Of a stretch of DNA of 64,000 nt, positions 17,664-26,310 are shown one piece after another (positions within the stretch are counted from its first letter, which is position 1; every line of letters begins with the position of its first letter). This stretch comes from Ornithinibacillus bavariensis. GTDB lineage: Bacteria > Bacillota > Bacilli > Bacillales > Amphibacillaceae. Where the stretch lies: NCBI RefSeq assembly GCF_018333235.1, contig NZ_BORP01000003.1, positions 124,001 through 188,000 on the forward strand, given 5' to 3'. Position numbers and translations under genes: made by a program. Under the pieces are notes generated by a model that saw only the letters and a program-made list of their open reading frames with translations, ran no database searches and was not told the origin of the DNA.

Positions 17664-18689
17664 TTATATTTTTCTGTACTTTCTTAATGCTAGTATGTTT
17701 AACACAATGAAAAGTATGGAGAATCCGAACAAAACGATTAGATCCATATAAATATCCGGGAATCCATAACCACGAACCATGACATCGCGTAGTGCTGCTG
17801 CTGCATAATAAAGTGGCGTAATTGGACCAATCCAGCTCAACCAATTTGAAATTGTCTCCAAGTTAAATAATCCTGAAAAAAATATTTGTGGTACAACAAT
17901 AATTGGAATAAATTGAATCATTTGCAATTCATTATTAGCAAATGATGAGACAAGAATCCCCAAGGTTAATGCCGTGAAGGATAGCGCTAAAATAATGAGA
18001 AGTAAATAGATGAAAGATCCTTCCATCATCATTCCCAGAACATATATTGCATAGGACGCAATAAGGGCTGATTGAACCATGGTTATAATACCAAATCCAA
18101 GGACATACCCAACTACAATCTCCCATTTACGAATTGGTGTTGAGAGAAGACGCTCTAACGTCCCGGTGGTACGCTCTCGAATAAAGGAAACTCCTGCAAT
18201 AATAAAAACAAAAAAGAATACAAAGAAACCTAATAATACAGGTCCAAAATAATCGAACTGCCCCATGTCACTTGAGCCGTGAAGATAATGAACATCTAAG
18301 GGTGATTGTGCCCCATCAGTCAAATTGCTAAAGGTCGACTGTATCCATTTTATGGTTGCCCCGTTTACTGTGGGATCACTCCCTTCCAAATGAACGGATA
18401 ACTCTTGATTCGAAAAATTAATATACCCGTCAAGCTGTCCCTCTGTTAAATCACGCTTGGCGGCCAAAAGATCATCATATTCCGTTATACTAGCATCAGA
18501 TAAATCTAACGTATCTATCATTACATCTGGAATTCCAACAAAGCCAATTTTAGGTTCATAATTGTCCCCATTAAAAACAAGATACAGCATAGACAAGACG
18601 AGGATGGGAGCTAATAATAGCATTCCGATGGTTCGTTTATCGCGAATAATTTGGCGTAGTATCCTTATCGTTAATGCTTTCACTCTCAT
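17664..18689 (-). CDS. ABC-2 type permease (drug/lantibiotic exporter family)
   Basis: A 341-residue permease with an N-terminal helix, a large extracytoplasmic loop (about 45-160) and five further helices. The cytoplasmic motif FIRERTTGTLERLLSTPIRKWE is typical of the YhaP/DrrB/CcmB-like ABC-2 permeases, and the late block NWLSWIGPITPLYYAAAALR also fits. The start overlaps the ATPase stop (ATGA). It is separated from the TetR gene by 87 bases. Substrate unknown. Confidence 0.9.
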   Translation of the reverse strand: MRVKALTIRILRQIIRDKRTIGMLLLAPILVLSMLYLVFNGDNYEPKIGFVGIPDVMIDTLDLSDASITEYDDLLAAKRDLTEGQLDGYINFSNQELSVHLEGSDPTVNGATIKWIQSTFSNLTDGAQSPLDVHYLHGSSDMGQFDYFGPVLLGFFVFFFVFIIAGVSFIRERTTGTLERLLSTPIRKWEIVVGYVLGFGIITMVQSALIASYAIYVLGMMMEGSFIYLLLIILALSFTALTLGILVSSFANNELQMIQFIPIIVVPQIFFSGLFNLETISNWLSWIGPITPLYYAAAALRDVMVRGYGFPDIYMDLIVLFGFSILFIVLNILALRKYRKI

Positions 18690-19414
18690 ATTCCTTCACC
18701 CCCGTATGCTAAAAAGGCTTCTTCTATTGAAGCAGTTCTCGTTCGTTGCTTCAACTCCTGAGGTGTACCTACAGCAATGATAGAACCATCACGCATTAAA
18801 CCAAGTCGATCACATTTTTCTGCCTCATCCATCACATGTGTAGTTACAATAATAGTTGTTCCTTTTTTATTCAAATGAAAAAACGCATCCCAAATTCGCT
18901 TGCGTAGGACGGGGTCAATACCAACAGTCGGCTCATCCAGTATCAGTAGCTCAGGCTCATGCAAAAGCGCAATAGCTAATGACAATCTTCGCATCATTCC
19001 ACCCGAGTAATCAGAAACTAGTTTATATAAGTGATCCGTTAAATCTACTAGTTGCATTACTTCTTGGATTCTTTCTTGCTGTCTTTTTCCTTTTATTCCA
19101 TACAAATTAGAAAAGAATTGGAGATTTTCTTTAGCTGACAAATCCTCATAAAGTGCATCGGACTGTGCCATATAGCCAATACGATTAATAATTTTTAGAT
19201 CTGGCATTCTTTGATTTAAAACGATGTTAGTACCTGAGGTTGGAATATCTAAGCCCGATAGCTCCTTAACTAATGTGGTCTTTCCAGCTCCCGATGGACC
19301 TAATAGACCAAAAACCTCTCCCTCTTTAATATTCAAATCAAGATTTCTCAGCACAATATGTTTTCCAAATTGCTTTGTTACATGTTGAACAGAAACACAA
19401 ATTTTCTCCATCAT
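18686..19414 (-). CDS. ABC transporter ATPase, first gene of a TetR-regulated exporter operon
   Basis: The 242-residue ATPase carries Walker A GPSGAGKTT (about 35-43), signature YSGGMMRRLSLAIALL, Walker B LLILDEPTVGIDP and TTHVMDEAEKCDR. The VGIDP after Walker B is common in ABC-2 drug-exporter ATPases. The gene is led by a near-consensus promoter (TTTACA, 17 bases, TATATT) lying between two TetR-type palindromes. GAGGGG precedes two ATG codons. Confidence 0.92.
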   Translation of the reverse strand: MMEKICVSVQHVTKQFGKHIVLRNLDLNIKEGEVFGLLGPSGAGKTTLVKELSGLDIPTSGTNIVLNQRMPDLKIINRIGYMAQSDALYEDLSAKENLQFFSNLYGIKGKRQQERIQEVMQLVDLTDHLYKLVSDYSGGMMRRLSLAIALLHEPELLILDEPTVGIDPVLRKRIWDAFFHLNKKGTTIIVTTHVMDEAEKCDRLGLMRDGSIIAVGTPQELKQRTRTASIEEAFLAYGGEGI

Positions 19415-19429
19415 ATCATCCCCTCGGTA

Positions 19430-19445
19430 GTGAGTGATTACTCAC
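19430..19445. promoter_or_regulatory. TetR operator 1
   Basis: GTGAGTGATTACTCAC is an almost perfect palindrome just downstream of the -10 box, covering the expected transcription start of the exporter operon. A second copy lies at 19479-19494. Confidence 0.75.
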
Positions 19446-19449
19446 ATTA

Positions 19450-19478
19450 AATATACCTCCATTTCCTCAGTTTGTAAA
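19450..19478 (-). promoter_or_regulatory. Promoter of the TetR-regulated exporter operon
   Basis: On the minus strand the -35 box TTTACA (19473-19478) and the -10 box TATATT (19450-19455) are 17 bases apart. Both boxes abut the two palindromic operators. Confidence 0.75.
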
Positions 19479-19494
19479 GTGAGTAATCACTCAT
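19479..19494. promoter_or_regulatory. TetR operator 2
   Basis: GTGAGTAATCACTCAT is the reverse complement of operator 1 in 15 of 16 positions. It lies directly upstream of the -35 box, so bound repressor dimers would bracket the promoter. Confidence 0.75.
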
Positions 19495-19586
19495 AAAAAT
19501 TTTAGAGCCCATTCTTGCCTAATAAACTCCCAATCTAGTCATATTTCCCATATATTAAATCGAATACGTTTTGAGGAGGAGTACGA

Positions 19587-20027
19587 GTGAATTATTTTGA
19601 ATCACAATATGAGGATGAGAGGCAATTTAATATGCCTGGGCAATTCCCAGGCGGTGGTCAAACTGGAGGATTTTTCCCAGGAGGACAATTTCCAGGATTT
19701 CCTGGCGGGGGGCAAACAGGAGGAACTTTCCCAGGAGGACAATTCCCGGGATTTCCTGGGGGAGGTGGGCAGACACAAGTTCCTACTTCACCACCACCTT
19801 CCTTTACACCACAGCAGCCACAATTCCAGACATTTGCTGTTGACCCAGGAGCTATTAGAGGATGCCTATTTCGGTATACATTCATATGGTTGGAGAATGG
19901 AACAGGATTCTGGTTCTTCCCAACCTTTGTAGGAAGAACCTCTGTAGCTGGATTTAGATGGCGGTTCAATCATTGGTCTTACTTTGGCATTGATTTGAAT
20001 CGTATTGCTTCGTTCCAATGCTTCTAA
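19587..20027 (+). CDS. Gly/Pro-rich protein with conserved aromatic C-terminal domain
   Basis: Length is 146 residues. The N-terminal half is low-complexity, with two tandem units of about 16 residues built on FPGGQFPGFPGGG, then a PQQPQ stretch. The C-terminal 65 residues form a compact aromatic domain (RYTFIWLENGTGFWFFPTFV, then WRFNHWSYFGIDLNRIASFQ). I have seen this pattern in Bacillus proteins of unknown role, but no function is established to my knowledge. There is no signal peptide. A GTG start follows GAGGAGG. A structural or spore-surface role is a guess from composition. Confidence 0.75.
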   Translation: MNYFESQYEDERQFNMPGQFPGGGQTGGFFPGGQFPGFPGGGQTGGTFPGGQFPGFPGGGGQTQVPTSPPPSFTPQQPQFQTFAVDPGAIRGCLFRYTFIWLENGTGFWFFPTFVGRTSVAGFRWRFNHWSYFGIDLNRIASFQCF

Positions 20028-20115
20028 GCTAGGAGCCTATTTCACTAGTTTTATAATGGTATAAAAAACAGATACCCCTTCTTCTGCATAAGCTATAGTG
20101 GAAGGAGGGATATCT

Positions 20116-20313
20116 GTGTTGGATAGAATAGTTAGCTTATATATCGCAGCTATTTTGGCTGGATTTGCATTAGCTTTTGTACCAGTATCGGCACTTATAA
20201 CCGCTCAATTTAAAAGCATCCTAATACTTGTTGGTGGCATTATCATTGTTATATTTGCAATTGCAATTATACTTCTAGCATTAAAAGCACTCTTAGAAAA
20301 GCTTTTTAAATAA
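20116..20313 (+). CDS. Small membrane protein, two helices
   Basis: The 65-residue product has two hydrophobic helices (about 4-27 and 33-58) and a basic tail (KALLEKLFK). The GTG at 20116 has GGAGG eight bases upstream. An in-frame GTG at 20098 would place that ribosome binding site inside the coding region. No family was recognised. A hairpin terminator follows directly. Confidence 0.65.
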   Translation: MLDRIVSLYIAAILAGFALAFVPVSALITAQFKSILILVGGIIIVIFAIAIILLALKALLEKLFK

Positions 20314-20335
20314 CTGAATTACTTATTATCTCCAT

Positions 20336-20361
20336 AGAGACCCGATGTGGTCTCTCTTTTT
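20336..20361 (+). terminator. Terminator after the small membrane protein
   Basis: Arms AGAGACC and GGTCTCT with a six-base loop are followed by CTTTTT. Confidence 0.85.
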
Positions 20362-22309
20362 ATGATAAATTGGTTATAGACTGTTCCCTAAGCTGGAGGG
20401 CTCCCTGTAAATCTTTTATTTCTTTGACAACATGTGGAAACCCATCAATCTGTGGTATTTCTCTAATGGTTATCTCCTGATTAAACTCTGCCGACTTTGC
20501 CATCATTTCAAATACTAATAATAGCTGGGCTAAATCTGCATCGGTAAGGCATACTCTTTGGTCGACCTTCATAGCGGATACTAACAGATTACCCAATTGC
20601 TCAACAGAGAATATTACTGGCCATATATATTCCAGTGACCGTTTATCAGCGGACACCTCTCCTAAGGCCGTTGTAAATAAGATAAGTAAATTATTTAGGT
20701 TTGTTTGCATCTTCCTTAATTCACTACTGTCCTTCAGTGCTAATCCTTTTGGTTTCTCAGAAAAAAGTAATACCATAAATTGTATTTGACTGCGAATTGT
20801 CTTCGCCATTGTATGTGCTAGCCTACTGGATGCAGATTGTCTCCCAATAATATACATACCAATTAATCCAATCATACAGCCTATGAGAATATCTGTAATC
20901 CGTATCATAGCAAAATGTCCCACATCGAATATTTGCGTGGAGTTCTCTGTCATAAATATAGCTGTCGAGGTTACGAATAATACAGCAAGTGCATAATTTA
21001 TCGGTATTAACAGCTCTGTTAAGAAGGTTAGCATTAAAATATATAATGCAATTAATAACCCATCCGGTTGAAAATGCAAAAGAGCAGTGGCAAGAAAGAC
21101 TCCGATAATTGTTCCAGTTGCACGTTGAATAGAACGGTGAAACGTGGAAATGACCGTTGAACCGAGCATAACAGCTGCACAGGATAAAGGAATCCAATAG
21201 GAACGTTCAAACCCTAATGTAAAGGCAATTAATAGCGCTATGAAAAGAATAACACCGTATCGTATAGAAGACAGAAAAATGATAGAATTTTGATGGACTG
21301 ATCCTTTGAATAGCCTTCTAATGGGAGGTATCATTATTTTGTTTTTTTCTGGTATCTTTTTGGAGGTGCCATTTATAATTTTTTTTACTTCTTTTACGTT
21401 ATTGGCAACCTCTGAATCTCCCACATCGTCTAAACTATCTTCCAGATCATTATACTTATCTAGCTTATCAATTCGAGTCGCACACGTTCTTAAGGTATGA
21501 GCTATTTGTGGCGAAAATCTCTTTTCACCAGCAGCACAGGTTTTTAAGACATTCACGTACATAATATTTGCTTCCTCATAAAGTAAGTACAGCTTCTTAT
21601 ACAATGCCGATTTGTCCCAAGAGATGTACCCTGCATGAATGATTGACCCTGCTTCTTTAATTCGCATTAATGTTAGATGTCTTGCCTTTGAAAAGTCATT
21701 GGTATCAACAGCTTCTATAAAATCAGCCAGTTGCATATACAACCGCTTTAAAGCAAGCGTTTCAGGACCTCTAGGCTTAAAAAACCACCCAACCATTGCA
21801 ACGGCCAACGATAATAATCCTCCCAGTAGCACAAACCAAGACCGTAATAATGCCTGTGATGGATCAATTGGCATCGAGGTCGTAATCGTAAAGGCTAGAA
21901 CAAAGAAAATTGCCGCTGGCCCCGGTAGCCTTAACACTCCAAATACAAACGTTACGAAAGCCCCGGCTAGTGCTACAACGATGGCTAAAATATATGGATA
22001 GGGTGCTAGCAGTGTTCCTATCCCAACCGTAAAGGATAGACCTAATAAGACAAAGAAAAGCTTCTTTGCACGTAATGCATATGGCTCATTAAACATATAA
22101 AGATATGTAAAGCTTCCTAGACTTGCTAATAACCCATAAGAGAACTCCCCAGCTAAAACTGCAATAAATATTGGGATAGAAGCACATAAACCTGCACTAA
22201 AGGCCTTCACCCATGGTATAGGATTTTTCTTAAGTTCAAATGCTTGTTTAATGGAATGTAATAAACCCGTCGAAGGCTTCGAGAATCCATTGTGCCTTTT
22301 TGTACTCAA
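20360..22309 (-). CDS. FUSC-family membrane protein (aromatic acid exporter-like)
   Basis: A 649-residue protein with the duplicated architecture of FUSC/YccS transporters: six helices (about 30-185), a cytoplasmic region (about 190-350), a second block of helices (about 350-490) and a helical C-terminal cytoplasmic domain. The second block begins FKGSVHQNSIIFLSSIRYGV and carries SYWIPLSCAAVMLGSTVISTFHRSIQRATGTIIG, the typical FUSC core. Family members export aromatic acids or fusaric acid. The substrate here is unknown. The TTG start has GAGGGG upstream. Confidence 0.85.
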   Translation of the reverse strand: MSTKRHNGFSKPSTGLLHSIKQAFELKKNPIPWVKAFSAGLCASIPIFIAVLAGEFSYGLLASLGSFTYLYMFNEPYALRAKKLFFVLLGLSFTVGIGTLLAPYPYILAIVVALAGAFVTFVFGVLRLPGPAAIFFVLAFTITTSMPIDPSQALLRSWFVLLGGLLSLAVAMVGWFFKPRGPETLALKRLYMQLADFIEAVDTNDFSKARHLTLMRIKEAGSIIHAGYISWDKSALYKKLYLLYEEANIMYVNVLKTCAAGEKRFSPQIAHTLRTCATRIDKLDKYNDLEDSLDDVGDSEVANNVKEVKKIINGTSKKIPEKNKIMIPPIRRLFKGSVHQNSIIFLSSIRYGVILFIALLIAFTLGFERSYWIPLSCAAVMLGSTVISTFHRSIQRATGTIIGVFLATALLHFQPDGLLIALYILMLTFLTELLIPINYALAVLFVTSTAIFMTENSTQIFDVGHFAMIRITDILIGCMIGLIGMYIIGRQSASSRLAHTMAKTIRSQIQFMVLLFSEKPKGLALKDSSELRKMQTNLNNLLILFTTALGEVSADKRSLEYIWPVIFSVEQLGNLLVSAMKVDQRVCLTDADLAQLLLVFEMMAKSAEFNQEITIREIPQIDGFPHVVKEIKDLQGALQLREQSITNLS

Positions 22310-22439
22310 CTATATTTCCCCTCTTTCAGGCAGTGTATCGTATTTAGACTTCCCCTCTGTATACGAAGACATGTATAGTAAACGAATGGTTAAGTTACAT
22401 TTTTGTAGAAAGAAAGTTTTCATATTCGCCTTTTTCCCC

Positions 22440-22471
22440 AAAAGAAATAACACAGCAATAGGCCGTGTTAT
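22440..22471 (-). terminator. Terminator of the squalene/phytoene synthase-family gene
   Basis: The stem ATAACAC/GTGTTAT starts right after the TAG stop and is followed by TTTCTTTT on the minus strand. Confidence 0.8.
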
Positions 22472-23296
22472 CTATTCATCATTATTTAAGATTTCATTAA
22501 CGGTCATTTCTACTTCTTGGCGAGACATTTTTTCGTTGCCACTTTTTAGCGCATGGAGTGTACGGTAGGCTAGTGCCAGAGGAATCCTACAAAAGAGAAT
22601 AATATTCTTCGTCTTAATCGATTTCATGTATTCATCTGCTTTAGCTAGATTCGCTTCTGCATATTGGAACATATCCTCCCGGCTCCAATTATTGGGAAAG
22701 AACCTTACCCCTCGGTCTAAGTCCTCTTCCTGATTTCTGAGGACATTAACAGCTTGTAAACCTCGTCCGTATCCAATTGCCAATTCGGGCACAGTTTCGG
22801 TATTATCATACCATTTCCAGATGTCCGATAACATAACTCCTACAAGACCAGCAACATAATACGTATAATCATCTAGATCTTCTTTCGTTCTAATCTGCCA
22901 ATTCTTTTCTACCCAATCTGCCATCCCATTTGCCATAATACTTGTAGATTCCAGAACCTTATCAACAATACCTTCTGGGCAAAAGGCAATCCAATCACCT
23001 AAGCGCTTTGTTACCTCTGGTAATTCATTTTCATATGGTTTAATAATTTCCCCATAGGCCACCGAACTAAATTTACCTTTCAGTAATTCGCCTGTGGATC
23101 GTAATAGATATTGTTTTGCTTCTGGATCCAGCTGCTCATGATCTTCTATTTCATCTATTGCTCGCATACAAAGATAAGCAGAACCAACTGTTTTTCGTAA
23201 TTTGGGTTTAAGAATTTTAATTGGGATATAAAATGTTCTGCTAGTCTCTTTTAGCATCTGCATTGCTTCTTTTTCTAACCTCGTAACGTCATTCAA
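22472..23296 (-). CDS. Squalene/phytoene synthase-family protein (YisP-like)
   Basis: A 274-residue all-alpha isoprenoid enzyme. The first Asp-rich motif is DEIED (about 48-52) within LCMRAIDEIEDHEQL, and the second is NVLRNQEEDLDRG (about 181-193), with YYVAGLVGVMLSDIW between them. True squalene and phytoene synthases join two prenyl diphosphates head to head. The B. subtilis relative YisP instead hydrolyses farnesyl diphosphate. The gene stands alone, with no carotenoid desaturase or hopanoid genes nearby, so the YisP-like role is as plausible as synthesis. The TTG start follows GGAGG. Confidence 0.85.
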   Translation of the reverse strand: MNDVTRLEKEAMQMLKETSRTFYIPIKILKPKLRKTVGSAYLCMRAIDEIEDHEQLDPEAKQYLLRSTGELLKGKFSSVAYGEIIKPYENELPEVTKRLGDWIAFCPEGIVDKVLESTSIMANGMADWVEKNWQIRTKEDLDDYTYYVAGLVGVMLSDIWKWYDNTETVPELAIGYGRGLQAVNVLRNQEEDLDRGVRFFPNNWSREDMFQYAEANLAKADEYMKSIKTKNIILFCRIPLALAYRTLHALKSGNEKMSRQEVEMTVNEILNNDE

Positions 23297-23346
23297 GCTG
23301 GTATATCCTCCTTAAAACTAATACATAGGGAAAATAACGTGTATGA

Positions 23347-23385
23347 AAGGGATTCCTAGAAAGATAGCTCTCCTTAGAATCCCTT
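23347..23385 (-). terminator. Terminator downstream of the 338-residue lipoprotein gene
   Basis: The nine-base arms AAGGGATTC/GAATCCCTT pair perfectly around a 21-base loop. Flanking sequence is AT-rich but has no long T-run. Confidence 0.55.
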
Positions 23386-23490
23386 GATATTATCAAAACC
23401 TGCTTCATTATTTATATATTATTCGTTAACATACATTAAGTATAACAAACTTTTTTGAGGATTGCTTGAAATAACTCACTTATCCGTTTT

Positions 23491-24507
23491 CTAATCAATG
23501 CTTATGGTTACTTTTTGACTAATTGCTTTACCATCATCTTTCTTATAAACAAGGTCCCCTGACAACCTTTCTCCATTTTCACCATAGGCTTCGATTACAT
23601 GTTTACCATTATTTCCGTCTGCAGGATCAACCTCAATCTTAATATCATACTTAGAAACACCCTTTATTCTACTATCCTTTTCTGGATCCTTGATGTAAAT
23701 TGTTGCAGTTCCATCAGGGTTGATGTATGTAGAACCACTAAATCCAGAAGTAATATAATTTGGAATATCTGCAGTTCCGCGAATAAAGGTATCCTCTATT
23801 AAATTACTTTCAATTTTAACTACCACATAATCTTCAAACTTTTCCACAGTTGGTTTCATCCAAACAGTTGGATTTCCTAAATCATCCGGTTTATTCCATT
23901 CTGGTTCTATAATTGAAAAGGATTGTGATTGACCATCAAATACAATGGTGTTACGAAAGGCTGCTTTGCTATACATTTCATCCTCATAGGAGTCATAATA
24001 AATCCTAGCAAATCCCCCTTTAATACCTTCTGAATAATGCTCCTTTATTTTGTCATCAGATTGATCACCCGTTTTGAAAGAGAGTTCCACATGTAATAAT
24101 CCCTCAAACCCATCAGGAACACCCGCTTCTATTTCAAAGGTCCCATTACTATCAACATTTCCGGATCCATCGCCCCCGATAAAGGTCCCTTCTTCAGGAC
24201 TAATATCTAGTGTTAGCCGCGATTCCGGTAATAAATTAGTTACTCCTTTAGCAATAACTTTATTTCCCTCTAATTCAATATTGCCCTCAAACCAAACCTG
24301 TAAATCTCCTTGGTCCTTTGGGGCATTTGTTCCCTCTACTTCAAAGGAAACTTCTTCCGATTCCTCTTTCTCTTCACTTTTATTTTGATTGTTCGATTTT
24401 TGTTCCGTATTGTTTTCCTTTTTATCTGGTGAATCTACCTCATTTTTTCCACAGGCTGTCATTAAGAACAATACGCATAATAATATGATTAATTTTTTAC
24501 TTTTCAT
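23491..24507 (-). CDS. Putative lipoprotein with repeated beta domains
   Basis: The 338-residue protein has a lipoprotein signal ending LMTAC (Cys at about 19). An acidic, Asn-rich linker (about 25-55) follows, then two copies of a beta-sandwich-like module. The copies share ILxExxFxGG/xxIxG and a Gly-Asp-Gly turn: SPEEGTFIGGDGSGNVDSNG near 105, and IEDTFIRGTADIPNY near 245. Each resembles a module seen in exported Bacillus proteins that bind ligands, but no family was identified with confidence. It is a single-gene unit facing away from the AI-2E-type permease. Confidence 0.75.
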   Translation of the reverse strand: MKSKKLIILLCVLFLMTACGKNEVDSPDKKENNTEQKSNNQNKSEEKEESEEVSFEVEGTNAPKDQGDLQVWFEGNIELEGNKVIAKGVTNLLPESRLTLDISPEEGTFIGGDGSGNVDSNGTFEIEAGVPDGFEGLLHVELSFKTGDQSDDKIKEHYSEGIKGGFARIYYDSYEDEMYSKAAFRNTIVFDGQSQSFSIIEPEWNKPDDLGNPTVWMKPTVEKFEDYVVVKIESNLIEDTFIRGTADIPNYITSGFSGSTYINPDGTATIYIKDPEKDSRIKGVSKYDIKIEVDPADGNNGKHVIEAYGENGERLSGDLVYKKDDGKAISQKVTISID

Positions 24508-24712
24508 TTTTTAAAATAACCTCCGCCATAGTTATGATTATTCCAACTATTATCATAGGCATAGGTCCAATCTATCAGCAACAGGTCTTTTTTCTCAATT
24601 TTCCAACCAATCATCCTACATTTTGACTAAATATCAGTTATAATACTCCTATGGAGATGGAATAAATCTACTTCTTCTACTATAATGAAAAATAAAAAGG
24701 AGTCCCAACTTG

Positions 24713-25867
24713 ATGAATTCTGAAAATCGATTTATTAAATTCCTTGGGGGGAAAAGTGTCGTTTTTGCATTGTTGTTACTAATTTTAATAGGATTTACGA
24801 TTTTCCTTTATGAAAAGATATCCTATATTTTTAACCCATTACTTGTTATTCTATCAACGATTACTCCCCCAATTATTCTAGCGTTTATTGCTTATTATCT
24901 ATTGAATCCTATCGTGGACTTACTAGAGCGTGTTAAGATTAAACGAATCTGGGGAATTGTAATTATTATTATCGGGATAAGTGGTCTGCTAACAGGTTTA
25001 ATTCTACTTATTGCACCTGCTATTGAAGCCCAAGTCACCGATCTAGTAAAGACTTTACCAAAATATGTACAGCGCCTGTGGCTTGATATAAATGACTGGC
25101 TAGAAAGTTCCTTTGTTGCCGCATATTACGATGAGGCCTATAATTGGGTCGTTTCAAATTTCAGCAATATTCCTGGCATCATTGGTTCTTATTTAGGAAA
25201 TGCGTTTGCCGGAGTAAAAAGCTTCGCCAGTACCGTAACGAACTTTGTCGTGGCAATTGTAACCTTTCCAATTATTCTTTTCTTCTTACTTAAGGATGGA
25301 GATCGATTTAAAGCATATTCTTTACGTTTATTGCCACCAAGGTTTCGTGATGATGTAAATCAGATCTTGAAAAATATGGACGCACAGGTGGGTTCCTATA
25401 TTCAAGGTCAGATTATTGTTGCTTCTTGTATTGGTATTCTGTTGTATATTGGGTATTTAATTATTGGATTAGATTATGCCATTACACTCGCAATTGTTGC
25501 AGCATTACTTAGTGTCGTTCCATATCTTGGACCGACCATGTCAATAATTCCTGCTGTTATTATTGCTATTGTGGATTCCCCATTAATGCTACTAAAGCTT
25601 GCAGTCGTATGGGTAGTAGTACAATTTTTAGAGGGTAACTTCATATCACCAAATATTATGGGGAAAACAATGAAAATTCATCCATTAACCATTATTATCG
25701 TTCTTCTTGTTGCAGGGAATTTGTTCGGATTAATTGGGGTAATCCTTGGTATTCCAGGATATGCCATTCTTAAGGTGCTAGTAACCTATGTGTTTCAGAA
25801 ATTTAAAGAACGCTATAATCGATTTTATGGCAAGGATTACGGTGCCTATCAGGAACAAGAAAAATAA
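24713..25867 (+). CDS. AI-2E/PerM-family transporter
   Basis: The 384-residue membrane protein has paired N-terminal helices, a central amphipathic region (LVKTLPKYVQRLWLDINDWL) and the conserved C-terminal block PYLGPTMSIIPAVIIAI, with GNFISPNIMGKTMKIHPLTII. These are typical of the YtvI/YueF/YdbI group. Family members include transporters of autoinducer-2 and Na+/Li+ antiporters, so the substrate is open. AAGGAG precedes a TTG-ATG pair. The ATG is used here. The TTG at 24710 is almost as likely. Confidence 0.88.
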   Translation: MNSENRFIKFLGGKSVVFALLLLILIGFTIFLYEKISYIFNPLLVILSTITPPIILAFIAYYLLNPIVDLLERVKIKRIWGIVIIIIGISGLLTGLILLIAPAIEAQVTDLVKTLPKYVQRLWLDINDWLESSFVAAYYDEAYNWVVSNFSNIPGIIGSYLGNAFAGVKSFASTVTNFVVAIVTFPIILFFLLKDGDRFKAYSLRLLPPRFRDDVNQILKNMDAQVGSYIQGQIIVASCIGILLYIGYLIIGLDYAITLAIVAALLSVVPYLGPTMSIIPAVIIAIVDSPLMLLKLAVVWVVVQFLEGNFISPNIMGKTMKIHPLTIIIVLLVAGNLFGLIGVILGIPGYAILKVLVTYVFQKFKERYNRFYGKDYGAYQEQEK

Positions 25868-25870
25868 ATT

Positions 25871-25920
25871 AAAAGGTTGTTTCTACGGGAAATCCCAAAC
25901 GAAACAGCCTTTTGTTTTCC
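25871..25920 (+). terminator. Terminator of the AI-2E-type gene
   Basis: Arms AAAAGGTTGTTTC and GAAACAGCCTTTT pair with one G-U and are followed by TGTTTTCC. Confidence 0.8.
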
Positions 25921-26012
25921 TACGTCAATGCATTAATAAATACTTGGGGTTCACTATTTTTCACTTCTTATATTGCTCCGATTCTACCATGCTAAACTGG
26001 TTCCGTTTTAAT

Positions 26013-26162
26013 TTAATCATCCTTTCGCAATACCAATATCGACAAAATCCCAAGGCCAAAACCTACTGCACCACCTGCTTCAGTATTATGAAAAAACATC
26101 CCGATACCTGTACCTGCAATTAAAAATCCCAAAAATGCTAAACCACTTCTTACATAGTTCAT
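26013..26162 (-). CDS. Small membrane protein (49 residues)
   Basis: The frame begins with ATG eight bases after GGGGG and reads MNYVRSGLAFLGFLIAGTGI. Then comes a short loop (FFHNTEAGG), a second helix (AVGFGLGILSILVL) and RKDD. Two Gly-rich helices, a good ribosome binding site and a charged end indicate a real gene. A related small membrane protein is at 46240-46413. Function unknown. Confidence 0.65.
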   Translation of the reverse strand: MNYVRSGLAFLGFLIAGTGIGMFFHNTEAGGAVGFGLGILSILVLRKDD

Positions 26163-26310
26163 ATTTAGAACCCCCAATATATAATGTCATAATTACTATA
26201 TTCAAAGGATTCTATTTTGGTTAATCATTCATAAATTAAATTTTTATTGATACATTGACCTTTCAATAGCCTTGTTAGCTGAATAAGGCTAGTAACAGAG
26301 ATATTTTCGT

